NCBI GenBank assembly: GCA_034440635.1 | Contig: JAOTON010001680.1 | Coordinates: 930,001 to 994,000 of the forward strand | Reading direction: 5' to 3' | From: Lepas anatifera | Taxonomy: Eukaryota; Arthropoda; Thecostraca; Lepadidae | DNA: 64,000 nt | Shown here: positions 31,575 to 43,830 of the stretch, one piece after another | Numbering within the stretch: the stretch's first letter is position 1 | Layout: the number at the start of each line of letters is the position of its first letter | Made by a program: the position numbers and the translations under genes | The notes under the pieces: model-generated | What the model saw: only the letters and a program-made list of their open reading frames with translations | Database searches by the model: none | What the model was told of the DNA's origin: nothing

Positions 31575-31894
31575 CTGGAAACACACCGGAGGAGGACTTC
31601 ATAATGCATGAAATAGAAATTGTAGCAAATACAGGTTATACAAATGTAACTTTCTGTTTTCTCATGCATTTGTCCACCAATTGTATTATCCGTTTCTGAA
31701 AGCTTTTTTCTTACTTTAAAATTGTCATTTTGTCTTTGTCTTTTACCGTGGTTGGGTTAAACATACGGGAATCACCACGAATGGAAAACGAATAGGAGAA
31801 TGTCTCCCTCTGCAAGGGGGATTATTAAATTTTCAAATATTGCGTAGACAAAGCATAAAAACGTAGTGCTAGAGCTATCAAAACAATGGATGCA

Positions 31895-32870
31895 TCAGCC
31901 CTCGCCCCGGTGGGGAGGGGGTTTGAACACCCCTCGGGTTTGTCTGGCGGTGCGAAAAAAACGGGGCGCAAAGCGCCACCGTACTTGGCACACTTCATCA
32001 TTGATCAATTTCCCAACTTTCTACAACATTTTAAAGTTGGGTCATCTCAGGTCAGGTCACCAGTGCAGGTCAAGTGACTTTACCTCCAAAATTGTATAAG
32101 GTGGCATAAGTAAGAAAAGGGTGAATCTATCGAAATGAAACTTATACCACACAATGGGCCTAATGGCAAATGGGCCTACCATTTGCTGTGCGAGTGCTAC
32201 AACATGTATTTCGGGATTTTTCATGTCGATGGCCTAAGGTCAGGTACGGATCATGACCTCTCAATTGAAATGCATTGGAAAAACAGAAATTGGGCTGTAT
32301 TTGTATAGATACAGCTGAGAATACCTTCATGTTCTCCAAATCGTGGTATCCTGGGCCCCTTTCTAGGGTCATGTTACAATTTTTGACCTGTGACTTCTGA
32401 AAGGTCATCTGGGCTACTTAAGCAGATTTTCAGACTTTGGTCAATAACTCTTTGATACCATTAAACTTAAATTGTTATAACAGGTCGATTGATGTGCATA
32501 TTGCATATGCTAGATCAGACAGTGACCTTGACTTGACCTCAGGTCAGGTCATTTTGTGTTTTAGCCCAGTGTAGTCATACAATACATCATTCGATTCGCC
32601 GTAACGAGATGAAGCGAGTATTGCTTAAAAATTATTCTAACTCAACTCTGTCAGACGCTAAAGCTTCAAAACTGTTCTCTAGCATGCCACCTTCTTTGAC
32701 CTGTCATGACCTCAATATTGGCCTGAGCCAAAGAGTGACGGATGTAGTTTCTTCATGACTTTTTATTATCTATCCACCAGCTTTCGCGTTTTTTTCGCTA
32801 TCCCGTATAGGAACCGAGTTTGAGGGGGTGTTTGAACACCCCCCACCATGGCGAAGGTGGGTGGGAGGCC
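31895..32870 (+). mobile_element. AGGTCA-rich element with inverted ends, copy 3
   Basis: The left end has CCGGTGGGGAGGGGGTTTGA, ACACCCCTCGG and GTGCGAAAAAAACG. The right end has CGCGTTTTTTTCGC, then GGAACCGAGTTTGAGGGGGT, GTTTGAACACCCCCCACC. Read inverted, these correspond over roughly 55 bp with gaps. Between them is the AGGTCA-rich family sequence also found at 5110 and 25030. It is the only copy where both ends are convincing, which suggests the family is a non-autonomous DNA transposon of about 0.97 kb. No transposase was seen. Confidence 0.55.
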
Positions 32871-35800
32871 TACCGGTGCGGATGCTAAGAACCTCACAAG
32901 TAATGGTTCTCGTAAATATGCAAAGATTTCCGTGCTTTCTTAGTCCACTTCCGGCACCGAAGATCACTCCCATCAATCACGAAGCTTATCGAATAACCGC
33001 GAAGTCAACGGATTCGAGGAGAAAGTGTTCAAAATCTATTGACGCCCCGTAGAAACTGCGACCGACCAGCCACAAGTCAAGGGGCGTGAACTCTGGCGTG
33101 GAAAAGTGTGCTTTATAGCGGCAAAACATTACCCTGTCAAAACAATGGGTGAGCCCCCACGGCCACTTCAGGGTGACTTGGAACGAGAACAGTGAAAAGC
33201 GTTTTCTTAAAATGATGATTTGACGCAAAAAATCAAAGGTTGTGATGCTTGCCTAACCCTCCCGTCCAAGCATGCAGTGTTCCGGCAGTTCTGTGAATAG
33301 TTCTTGTGGACCGCAAACTTTCTTTCATATGGTAAGGCCAAATTGGTATTTCTGTGAAATGCCCGGAAATGACCGGATGTCCATTACCTAATGATCTTGG
33401 ATTCTCGGACAGTATCCACTCACTGGGGCCGATTTTGTTCGACATTAGCAACTCCAGGAACTTCATGCTGGCTTTCTGGGTCCATCTTACGGAAGCTCTG
33501 GCTAGAAATAACATAAGGCTAGAAAATAAATGCCAACCCCACCTATTTCCGGTTCGAATTATCTCAGTTACCTGCCATGATAGTTTGGCTGTATAGTTGA
33601 AAAATTGCATCCATCTGTAGCCACCTAGAATAACACCAATCCAAGCAACTGTCTCACGAGTAACTACAGACAAATAATCTGAAAGAGTGGTGGCAGTGTG
33701 TGAGCCAGACCGTTATCCCTGTAACAACAGGATTACGCTGAACGCCATTGAAACGGATCACTGCCCCGTGGCCCATGACCCGGCTACCCTCAATCTCTGA
33801 CGGAATGTCATCCTCTTCCGGGGCACACCTCGGCTCACGTCAGCCGTAAATTTCACTCGGACATTCATCCACTTGCAGAAAGTTACCAGGAGTGAGTCCG
33901 CGGCGGAAGTTGTCCGATTGTCTTAAAATCGAGACATAATCGCCCAAGCACGTCTGCGGATTTTTTTGGGTGAGCAGAAAAGCAGTTAGGCTGAAACACC
34001 TACCGCAGATGGGATTAACATTTTACTCAGGAGCCCGGAATTCGAGGCAGGACACGACAATACCAGACGTTTAATTCATCAACCATAAAACGTGCTTACT
34101 AGGCACGGTTTCCAGTAAGCTGGATGACCGGTTTCTTTTTACGTGAGCTTGAGACTGAGTTTCCGTGAGGTGGCTGCTTGAACACGTTAGACATGTAATA
34201 GGTGCAAGACATTTCCAGCATGTCAGCTCAGTAAGTGGAGAGCATCACTTATCAGGGGACTGTATGCATCCAGACCAGGTTGGACCAGGCTACATGCTGA
34301 CCTCAAGTTTTAAACGACTTGTCTTGACATTTTTCACACAGTAAAACCCAGCATGAAGTGAAAGTACAAGTCCCATCCACTCAGCCAGTCAAGTCAACCC
34401 CCCGTTAGCCGGGAACCGGAAGAGCACGGATAGCTAATGGAAGATAACGGCCCTGGTCTGCAGCGCTCAAAGTCGTAAAACGCGAGCTGACGGGTGCGAA
34501 CCCTTTGCTCTGGTCTCTTTGTGCAGCTTTGAAGATGAACGATATATCCCAAGGTGTGTTAATTTGCATTAAAGATGGCCAAGGCCGGGGCCTACGGTGG
34601 GCTACGGAAGGAAGAGAACTAGTGGCGTCTTTCCCACTGCAATGAACCCGCCTGTGAAAGGTCGTGCACGTGTGTGGCCTATCCAAGGAAAACGGTGTCC
34701 TAAATCATGCACCACCATGCCATTGCGCCCGCTGCACGGTAGCTTCCTGACCAGGATATCCTTGAGGATAATCTCGTCTGACATTAAATCTCAGCTAGTA
34801 TTATTGGTTCATCCCATAATGTTCTCCATGATACACTTCGTGATGCCTGCACATCGATACCTTAGCGATACAACGCGCCACCCAGTGTGAAGTAGAAATT
34901 ACTCGGCCAAGGATAGGCAGCATACTCCCCTATCTAGATAACACTAGGCATCAGCGGCCCATATCTTAACGATACTTTTGACCTGATAAATCTCCGGAAA
35001 TCGGTGACAATCCAATTAACCGGGCACACTGACGAGTTGATCCACCCGGCGCGACGGCCGTCACCCGCCAATCAGCGGTGAAGGAGCAGACCAGCGTCGC
35101 CCGCGGGGGATTATGTATTGAGTGTGAGCGGACGTGGCGCCGCAGGGTTCTGTTGTGATGACAGGCCGTCTGGGATGATCGGCGGCTCGCGCTGTTGTGA
35201 TCGCGCTAGATAAACACCCATCATCACACCTGCCCATTATCGTATCCGGATATTACCGAATCTCTGCGACATTGCCGTCAAATCCAGACACGACGAATTT
35301 CACGGCTGGTGGTGTTGGATGTAATTATTAGTGTGTCCAGGCACTACGTATTTCTCAGTCGCAGGGTATCACGCACGGGCCTCCTCCCGTGAAGACGTGT
35401 TAAATTGTTAATCGTGAAAAGGGGTACTTCAAGGGCTTTATATTGTGGTTGCTAGGAAATTCATACTTGTTTAAGGGACGCAATGCAGACAGTCAAGTTA
35501 GGCCTGTATCGATTTTGCGATGGTCTGAATGGACAGGGCCTATTAAACACAGTAAAATTCCCACAAGAAACTCACCTATACTCTAAACTAGGCGGAGGGA
35601 AGGGGTGCTCATGTATAGTTTGAGGATGACTAGATTTGAGGATAACTAGACTCAATATTGCAAGTGAAAAATCTCAGGGGCCCCACCACAGGCTCCAAGT
35701 TTGGGGGACAGATTCAAGGAGTTTCCGCTTGTAGCGGCCTCATTCAGTGGTGGACTTAAGGCTTTACATTGGGGAGGGTTCCAGTAGTCCCATTTTTCGA

Positions 35801-36089
35801 CTTGTAAACCCATCAAAACTATCTCCCTTGAGGCGTTTTACAGCTTGAACATTTGAGAAGTTAGATGTTTTTGACGGTTGAAGAAGCAAAACTACTGCTT
35901 CTATTTCCTTATAGTGGCTTTGCGTCTGGTTTACGGACCCCTGGTCCTATATTCTGTCCAAATGATCAAAGCCCCGGAGACTGCACTGGCCTCCTTACCC
36001 ATCCCTGTCTACGTTGACGCGTCAGCGTAAAAGCGACTAACTGGCCTTCTTCTGAGTTACGTTCTCTACTACTGGATATTCACTGGCGT

Positions 36090-36720
36090 GTGTCATCTCG
36101 ACACAACTCGCTTCTGGGATAAGCTCGGATGCCCTCCAAATTTCACGGACAGTTGTCCAGAACAGCTCACGAGCGGACTCCGGAGCGGGCTCACGAGTGA
36201 CCTGATTAGCTGTGTTGTGCGTGCGCGCCGCGGCGGAGGACGCGCCCCAAACGACACAACAACGCGCGGTCGCCTATTTGCCAATATCTTGCTGTGTGCA
36301 AGTGAGCGCGGAGAATGCGCCATTTCACCGACCTCCTGCTGCTCAGGCGCGACACGCAGCGACATCGTGACGTCACTCAGTGAGAGATGGTGCGCCGTTG
36401 TCGTGCCTCCGGGGCGGCCGCCTCAGAGTTGTGACGCTCACAAGCCGTGACGCGCCGGCGTTGCTCTTGCCACTGGGTGTAATGTGGCACCGCTGGTGCT
36501 GAAGCTGCGCGCGGTGAGGTCTCTGAAGCTGCGTCGTTTCTTCACGGCTGACGCCACGCCCGGAGTGTGGCGGCGACGCTGCAGGCCTCAGTCGGGCCAG
36601 CTGACCACAGGGCAGCCCATCCTTACGGCTGAGGCGTGGCGGAAACGACGCGCGGCTGCAATGGTGGCGACGGGCCGGCGACATGGCTTTGTTGATAACG
36701 GCCAACCACAGCGGTGACCG
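36090..36720. promoter_or_regulatory. CpG-rich block with a CRE octamer in intron 1
   Basis: CpG-dense relative to its surroundings. It contains TGACGTCA at 36368-36375 and several GCGCGC and GGCGGCGACG stretches. Open frames on both strands follow from the GC content and have no family resemblance. Could be an alternative promoter, an enhancer or a remnant of an unrecognised first exon; nothing decides this here. Confidence 0.35.
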
Positions 36721-36999
36721 CAACCAACAGCGGTCTAACACCGCTGGTACAACGGCAGAAGAATTCGGATCTTGCTATTGTGTGCTTTATTGCGACAATG
36801 TTGACATGCAAATTCTAACCTTATTCATGAGTATTCTGACCTTATATATACGAATAATGTCAATTACAACTATGACAACTAAATCATAGAACGTGCAGTC
36901 ACAAGTTTGCGTATATGTGCAAGATAAGAATGGGATGAGTAATATCTTGGCGTGATTCCTCTCACTCTCTGAAAAATGCATTTCTTCTCCTTATCTTAC

Positions 37000-37075
37000 G
37001 ATTTAGAACAGTGGTGACACCATTTAACCTTGGAAAATGGTGCGGCGATAAGCCTAAAAATCATTATCATCATTA
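37000..37075 (+). repeat. SINE 3' fragment
   Basis: GGTGCGGCGATAAGCCTAAA and an ATCATTATCATCATTATT tail match the 3' end of the tRNA-derived SINE family. The head and most of the body are absent. Confidence 0.35.
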
Positions 37076-37439
37076 TTTTGAATGTGCGGGTCCTGTCATA
37101 TCCTTTTCTATTATGTTATACTATGGCTTACGTTATATCTGAAGCCATCAACCTCAAGTTTGACAACCCTACAGGCACGCTGTTACTCTGGGCGAGCAGT
37201 GCGATTAGAAACCACGGCGGCCGATCTTACCTAATGGCGCGCGTCGGCAGGAGGGTGACGGCCAGTTTCAGAGCAAGCTTTTACCCTCTGTGTGCGAGCA
37301 GCTGGGCGCGGAAAAAGGCGCGCCGACGGCGCCGCCCTGTCAGCGTCAGTGGAGCGCACTCGTTCCGCCAAGTCTCTGTGTAATGTGCATGGATGCAGCC
37401 GCCATATCCGCCAATCAAGTCAGTGGTCCGTCAGCCGAC

Positions 37440-37808
37440 CCTGCGACACACCCCCGCTCCTCCCGGTCTGGCACGGCTGGTGGATTCGACAAAGGACCTA
37501 TCGCCAATTAATACCAATAAATATATTCGGACTTGCATAGCCCGCTTTCGATGATACCTTCAAGCATTACCCAATACTTGTATCCTACAGAGTCGCGCAG
37601 CGCAATGTCCGTGCAAAAATGGTTGCGGGTCTAGCCTTTTTAATTAAAGCCATATTTGGTCGAGACTCTCTCTCTCTCCCTCCCTCCCTCCCTCCCTCCC
37701 TCCCTCCCTCCCTCCCTCCCTCCCTCCTCCTCCCTCCCTCCCTCCCTCCTCCCTCCCTCCCTCCCTCCCTCCCTCCCTCCCTCCCTCCCTCCCTCCCTCC
37801 CTCCCTCC

Positions 37809-37857
<49 letters not shown>

Positions 37858-37975
37858 CCGGTCTGTCTGGCACAGTTCGTGGATTCGACAAAGGATCTAT
37901 CGGCAATTAATACCAATAAATATATTCGGAATTGCATAGCCCGCTATCGATGATACCTTCAATCATTACAGATTT
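37440..37975 (+). repeat. 110-bp direct duplication flanking a (CCCT)n/(CT)n tract
   Basis: The segment starting CTCCCGGTCTGGCACGGCTG (about 37440-37560) recurs after the tract at about 37856-37970 with about 90% identity. Shared blocks include GGATTCGACAAAGGA, CAATTAATACCAATAAATAT and GCATAGCCCGCT. Between them a CCCT/CT tract runs about 37663-37855. This pattern fits duplication with expansion of a pyrimidine tract. Confidence 0.85.
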
Positions 37976-39994
37976 CTTACCAGAACCATACTATCAAATG
38001 ATAAAAATGAGTCTAGCCTTGATGGGGTCTGGAATCGTACAGCCGAGAGAGGATGTACCATACGAGCTTTCTGACGCTATACGTCACGACATCTCTACAA
38101 TTGCACTATAATGTCGTCTGGCACTGGTCACGATCCCTCCGTGCTGTCGCATGCGTGTAATTTTAGAATGTGCTACATGTTGTGCGTGTATCAGGATTCA
38201 GGGGCCACTGGAGGAAGGAACGCCAGCGTCAACCGCTACCAAAGGCGGCGGAACTGAGGGGCACCAGGGCACCGTGCCTCCTTCTTAAATGATGAACTTG
38301 AACACTAACCCTATGACGTTAACTGGAAAAACGGGTTGAAAAATCCATGGTATCCCCCCTTAAATGCGGACCCTCCGTTGCCACTGACCCCCGCGAGCCA
38401 GCCCCCACGATCCACGATGCCAACCCCCACGAGAAGGTTGGCATAACGCCTTTCTCAGTCCCAGCTTAAGGAAGCTCTCAGCATGGTTCCCCACTTTAGT
38501 CATCCGGTCTAATTTACAGAAGCCGGCTGCAATACATACCCAGGTGGAGGAGGAGAAATGCATTCTTTCGAGATTGCCTTGTTGCCCGTTATCTCCTGCG
38601 CAATTATACCTACTTCATGCAGCCTATTCTGGTGAACTGAGAAAGCAGAAACGGGGACATGGATTTCAATTGTAGGTCTGCCTCTTACCTAACAAAGCAT
38701 CCGTAGTGACAGCCCTATCGTAATACAGTGGTAAGCTGAGCAACAGGTACATTTGTGCATGGGTGGCGGATGATTCGCAAGAATAACGCACGCAGTGGTA
38801 CCTATACACGGTAGCATGCGAAAATGAGAGCCATCAGGCATGCTGCAGCGGTCCCCCATCGAGCCACCATTGAAAGCACAGCTCTTTGACAGGTACTGGC
38901 TGGGAACCCAACACGACAAAAGGGCCGATAAAGAGTTACGAGCGACACTAACGCTGAGAAAACCACGGCTGTGTCGCGGTGCAATCTCTGGTCCACTGCT
39001 GCAACCGGTGAGTGTGGCATAACGTCTCCATTGAAATCCACCGACGGCAGAGGCGAGGCACATCGCCCCCTCAGCCCAATCGACGATACAGATCAGGTTT
39101 GGCACTTAAAATATCTAAGAAATGTTATCAAAATATGAAGATAATGATAATTAGGAAATAATCATTCAATCTTCTGAAACGCTTGCATCCTTCGTCGCAC
39201 GACCTTAAGTCATCAATCGCATTTCGAAGGTCTCAACAAATCACTCCATATCCCAGGGGTCGAAAAACTTACCATTTTGGCATTCTTAATGGTGACAGCC
39301 CAAGATGGACAAGGTGACAAAAATTAGCTGATATGTTTCCTCCAGACCAATAACGGAACAAATAGCCAAAATTTGCACATGTAATTTAAACTCGCAATGT
39401 TTTTCAACAACTAAGATGGTCCAGGATTATCCCTTGGTATCCTACTAACTCAAAATATGCCACATTTTGCAGCCTGGGCTGGTGACACATTTATGGTTTG
39501 GAATTTTCAATGGTGACAACCTGAACACTTTTTGGCCCCTGCCGTATCCCACCGTGTAAATGTGTCTGGTATGAATATGTGCTTAATCGGATTCACAAAA
39601 TATTAATTCCACTACATTACATTCTTTAATTTGGCTTAACTATCAGCTGGGCTCTTGAAAACGTCGATAACAAACGACCCTCTGGAAGTTGCCCGTAAAT
39701 GAGGCTAAGCTGAAACTGGGCTCTTGCCCGCGAGAGCAGCATCCAAGTGGAACATACATACACGGAATCAGAAAATTTTCCAAACAAACTGCAGATTTGA
39801 TGGAACCTTTAAAACTGGACTGGCCAAAACGCACACCCTAAATCTTTGAATTACCATCCTGGAAGCTCGTGTGCTGTTTAAGGAATTATTAAATCATGAG
39901 CTGTAAGATAAACTGTTATACTGAAAGCTGCATAAACATTTTGATGAGATGACAATAAATTACCAGCAATAAAGGAGAAGCCTTATCGTTACGT

Positions 39995-40245
39995 AGGCGG
40001 ATGCAGGAGGGCATACTGGTACACATGCCCTCATCGAGCCTCGGTGCCCCTGAAGTAGTATCTGCGCCCTCCCCCAAAAGCTTCCCGCCCTCCTCCCCAG
40101 AATGCGAGCATCGGCACCCTAGCGATCAGATTTGTAGTCTCCCCCCAACACTGATAGGTGCGCCGTCGTAAAGTGGTGCCCTTCTGCTCTAAATTTCACC
40201 CACTGACCGGGTTCCCTCCCCAAATAGCAAATTCTGGATTCGCCT
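39995..40245. mobile_element. G/C-tract MITE-like element
   Basis: Ends AGGCGGATGCAGGA and TCTGGATTCGCCT are imperfect inverted repeats. The interior is C-tract-rich (CTCCCCCAAAAG, CCTCCCCAG). Same structural group as 31249-31435 and 49473-49731. Confidence 0.5.
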
Positions 40246-40854
40246 TTGTGACCACATAGACAACTTAGCTATTTTCACCATGCTCCACAATTTTATGAGT
40301 TCACTTTTGAGCTTCAACATTAAGCACCGCAAATTAGATTGCGATGCTTAATGTTAGGGTAGTGCAGGTCTTAAAGTTAAGTACAATTAGGAAAACATCA
40401 AGAAACCACAATTCAAAAAAACCAATATCCAAAAAGCAAGCACGTTAGCAGGACTGTAAGCATGTGCCCTCGTGGATTCCGGTCCTTGAACCTTGTTACG
40501 CGATGATGGTCTAAGTTTCCATCCCAAGGCACTGGCTGATCACAATTGGCCATTCCAGGCGCGGTAACGTGGCGTGAGCGCTGTCGGCATAACCCGCGGC
40601 GATGACGTCATGAGAAATAACGCCGAGCAGTTCCGAGCCACTGGCTTTTCTCATTCAATACCCTCCACTGGGCACTCGCCGTGATGTCACTACAGCTTCC
40701 ACCCGGAGGCTAAGCACGGCCACGGTTATTCCAGCGCACAAGTGCACTACTGCACAGTGAACCAAACACTGAATTTATCAAACATGAAAAATACGTGTTG
40801 GTGATATTAAATCAGGCTTCAAAATATAAATCCAAATTTATACATCACTTAGGC

Positions 40855-41317
40855 TTAAAGGGAATGTGGCACCTTCATAACGTGATTTTAACTGAGATAC
40901 CCAAGTTGCAAAGCAAAACGGAAAGGAAAACCCAGTACTCAATGTATCATTTGTTTCGGAACTCAAGATTTCCGTAGAACAAAGCTAAAACCTACCTGAA
41001 ATGTACCCCTCATGTACCCTTAGCAGCAGGCCACAGTTCTCATGGCTGTCGGTGTGACGACATATGCTCACGTCACGGTGAGTATCAGTCATCCGAAGCC
41101 CTTGAAGCCTATTGAATATGGTAGTGGTTGCCAGATCATGATATCATCCACAGGCAGATATGTATTTCTTTCCGTAGAGGAGCATTTAAAAAATCAAAAT
41201 ATTGAGCTTATTGTACATTTTTCAGGGAAATCACGGACGCCTCCTCGATTTTCGGCTAATAGTTCCCCTAATTACACTAAATTCCAGGATTCGACCAAGG
41301 TGCCACATTCCCTTTAA
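40855..41317 (+). mobile_element. TTAA-flanked MITE, copy B
   Basis: TTAA at 40855-40858 and 41314-41317 flank 455 bp with a perfect 17-bp inverted repeat, AGGGAATGTGGCACCTT. The left subterminal CATAACGTGATTTTAACTGA matches, inverted, the right subterminal of copy A at 24719-25029. It carries about 150 bp of extra interior relative to copy A. An open frame at 41042-41317 runs into the terminal repeat and is not credible. Confidence 0.85.
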
Positions 41318-43469
41318 GCCCACACTAAGCCCTATTCGTTATGACAGGATGGTTGAAGCGTTACCAATCCACAAATAATACCTTACAAAACTTTTGAATC
41401 AGGGAATCTTGAATCTCGAATTCAAATGTTGAATTGGGAGATGAGACTTCCCTGTCTAGCCCGTCCCTGGTAAATATGTAAACTGTAAGGCCCGAAGCAC
41501 AGAGGGGGAGGGGCTTTTTAAGCCCTCCTTCCTTACTCGATATCTACCCGACCGATGTTCCTTATTCAAAGTGCAATTTTCTCTGTTTCATCCAAACCCA
41601 CCCCAAAAAGTATATATTTAACTATTTCTAATTTCATGAAAAGCTGTAGTCAAATATAAAATATTCCGTGAAATATGCATTAATACTCGTGTTAAGACAT
41701 CACTTATGTAATTATTTCGCGGAATATTTGATAGCAGTATTTACCAATGGGAGTCAAATTGCCTAGACTCGGTCAAAATTGGATTTCTGATGACAGAATG
41801 AGCCAATATCATAACTACATAATCAAAGCTAATAACCTTTTCCGGAAAAACAATATATATGATATAGCTATATACTCGTATAATACGGATATGGTCCTCA
41901 AAAGACTCTTTCCAGATAGACTTCTGGTTCTTGATTCTGTTTTTGTGTGGTTTATTTTACACTATCTGTGCGATACATTTGTGAAAATCTAGGATTTATA
42001 GGAGGAAAGTAGAATTTCAGGATCGACAAAATTATTAACGCATTTTTCACCAAGTATCACTGATGACTCATAAAGATGTACATACATGGGTGTACAGACA
42101 ATTGGTCAGGCAGTATTCCTTGACATCAAGCTTTATGGAGGCATTACTCCGTGTTGCTTAAACATTAATACAAAGATGAAAAGTTGTTAATTTGTCGAGA
42201 GTCACAATTTTATGACGTCTCTATGGTGAAAAGGGGTAAGCTTTTTATCTGGTTGCATTTACAGTACGAATAAATGATGTCTGGACAGCTGCAGACAGTT
42301 TCGTTTCCTTACGTATGAAGACCAAAAATATATGCTCAAAAGCTTAAAGGGGGACTAAAAAATCCCCCTGTGCTAGCCGCAGGTTAAATCATCTCCCCAA
42401 ATCGTATCGGGTTCCCAGACTGAAAACCTTTGGTTCGAGCTGTCTGACTGGAGATCTTGGTCGTTGCCCTGAGCGATGAGCCGCATTATGTAGCGGCTGC
42501 AATTTCCGCAGGCACGACAGTGAACTAACCACCTGTTATTCCCCACACATGCCTATCAACCAGGCGGAAACACGAAACCTGGGGTTCAAGAACGCCAGAC
42601 AAAATGTCCGACGGCGGTGTATGTTACCTGGTGGGCAGACGAGTTCTTCCATCTTTCGATGAGAAAAGGACGAGTGAAATAGAATAGACGAAGGAAAAAC
42701 ATTCATCTTCATTTGTTTAGAGCTCGTGTATTATGTGGACGGCCATGCGGTGCTGCAACACTAACTGTTCTCAGATTTCCCACAGCAACCGTGTAGGCTG
42801 TTCTCACATCCGTACAAATCGCATCCATTGCTGCAAGCCCGGAGCTATAGGGCAAGCCGTTGTTGGATGGCAGTGGTTCATGCAGTGGCGAATCTAGACT
42901 GGTGGCTGTTACCTAACCTAAGGGTGAGCTGCTGCAACAAAGCCCAAAATCGTGAACAACTGCCCAAACAACTTGTAAAGAAAATTGGTAAGAATCGGGA
43001 AGTTTAGGGGCCCATTTCCATTTTCTTCCCCCTCGATTCGGCCTTGGCTTTAGGTGTGCGGTTTCGGTACGGACACTATTTGGGATGAATTGCGTTCCGT
43101 GTTGCGTTAAAATGACCTCCAAAACATCGTAACATTTGCTTGCTGAAACAATGTTTTTAGTTTACTTCATTAGCTCAATTAAAAAATTTAGTCAAGGAGC
43201 AAACCATACCCTGTCGCATCACATGTGATTTCAAAACATCACAGCACCACATCAAGCATTTTATATCTTGTGCCTCTCTTCATTAGATGGAAGCACGCGA
43301 TAGATGACTATCACATCACTCATGCTGTCATCCTAATTTGTCCTAACGCGACAGAGGGGACACGTGAGGCTGCCTCATCACATACCGACACGAAACACAA
43401 TACTATCATCATCAACGCTGCTAACCTAGGCCAACATGGCTTCCGATTTCAGCGGCTCTTTGGTGGGCG

Positions 43470-43830
43470 ATGGTGTGTGACGTCACACATGTGACGTCAC
43501 GCACAGCGGTACTGCGCACGGAGCGGTTCAGAGGCGTGACGCGGCGAGTGATGGAGGTGGGAACCCGGCTCGGCACCTGGCAGTGTAACTGTGAGGTGTC
43601 GACCGTCACAGTGCGGCAGAACCACTCTCCCAGGCGGCTGTGCGGCGTCGGAGCCGGGGAACCGGAACCCGGGCGGCCGCAGGGTGTTCCGAGCGTGTCC
43701 CGGGCCGTCCGCCCGCACAGTCTGTCCGGCCGCTCGCACCGTGCGCAGCCGCCCCCGCCGGTTCCGATTCCGTTCCAGCCGGTTCCGGCCGTTCACGCAT
43801 GTCGGAAGGTACCGTCGCAGCCGACAGCGT
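43470..43830. promoter_or_regulatory. CpG-rich block with paired CRE octamers
   Basis: Two TGACGTCA sites (43478-43485, 43492-43499) lie 14 bp apart start to start, the first inside a 12-bp palindrome TGTGACGTCACA. They are followed on the plus map by about 330 bp of CpG-dense sequence with GGGCGGCCGC and CCCCCGCC. This is what a CREB/ATF-type promoter or enhancer looks like. It sits in intron 1 of the minus-strand gene and could drive a shorter transcript, but no exon is proven. Overlapping open frames in all directions are a GC effect. Confidence 0.45.

Noticed and set aside
36088..36741. 120-codon frames on both strands
   Set aside because: CpG-rich sequence open in several frames, with no recognisable domain or splice context.
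37640..37939. Ser/Pro/Leu and Arg/Glu/Gly repeat frames on both strands
   Set aside because: Pure translation of the CCCT/CT tract.
40795..41317. Open frames in the 40.8-41.3 kb region
   Set aside because: They lie in or run into the TTAA-flanked MITE and its terminal inverted repeat.
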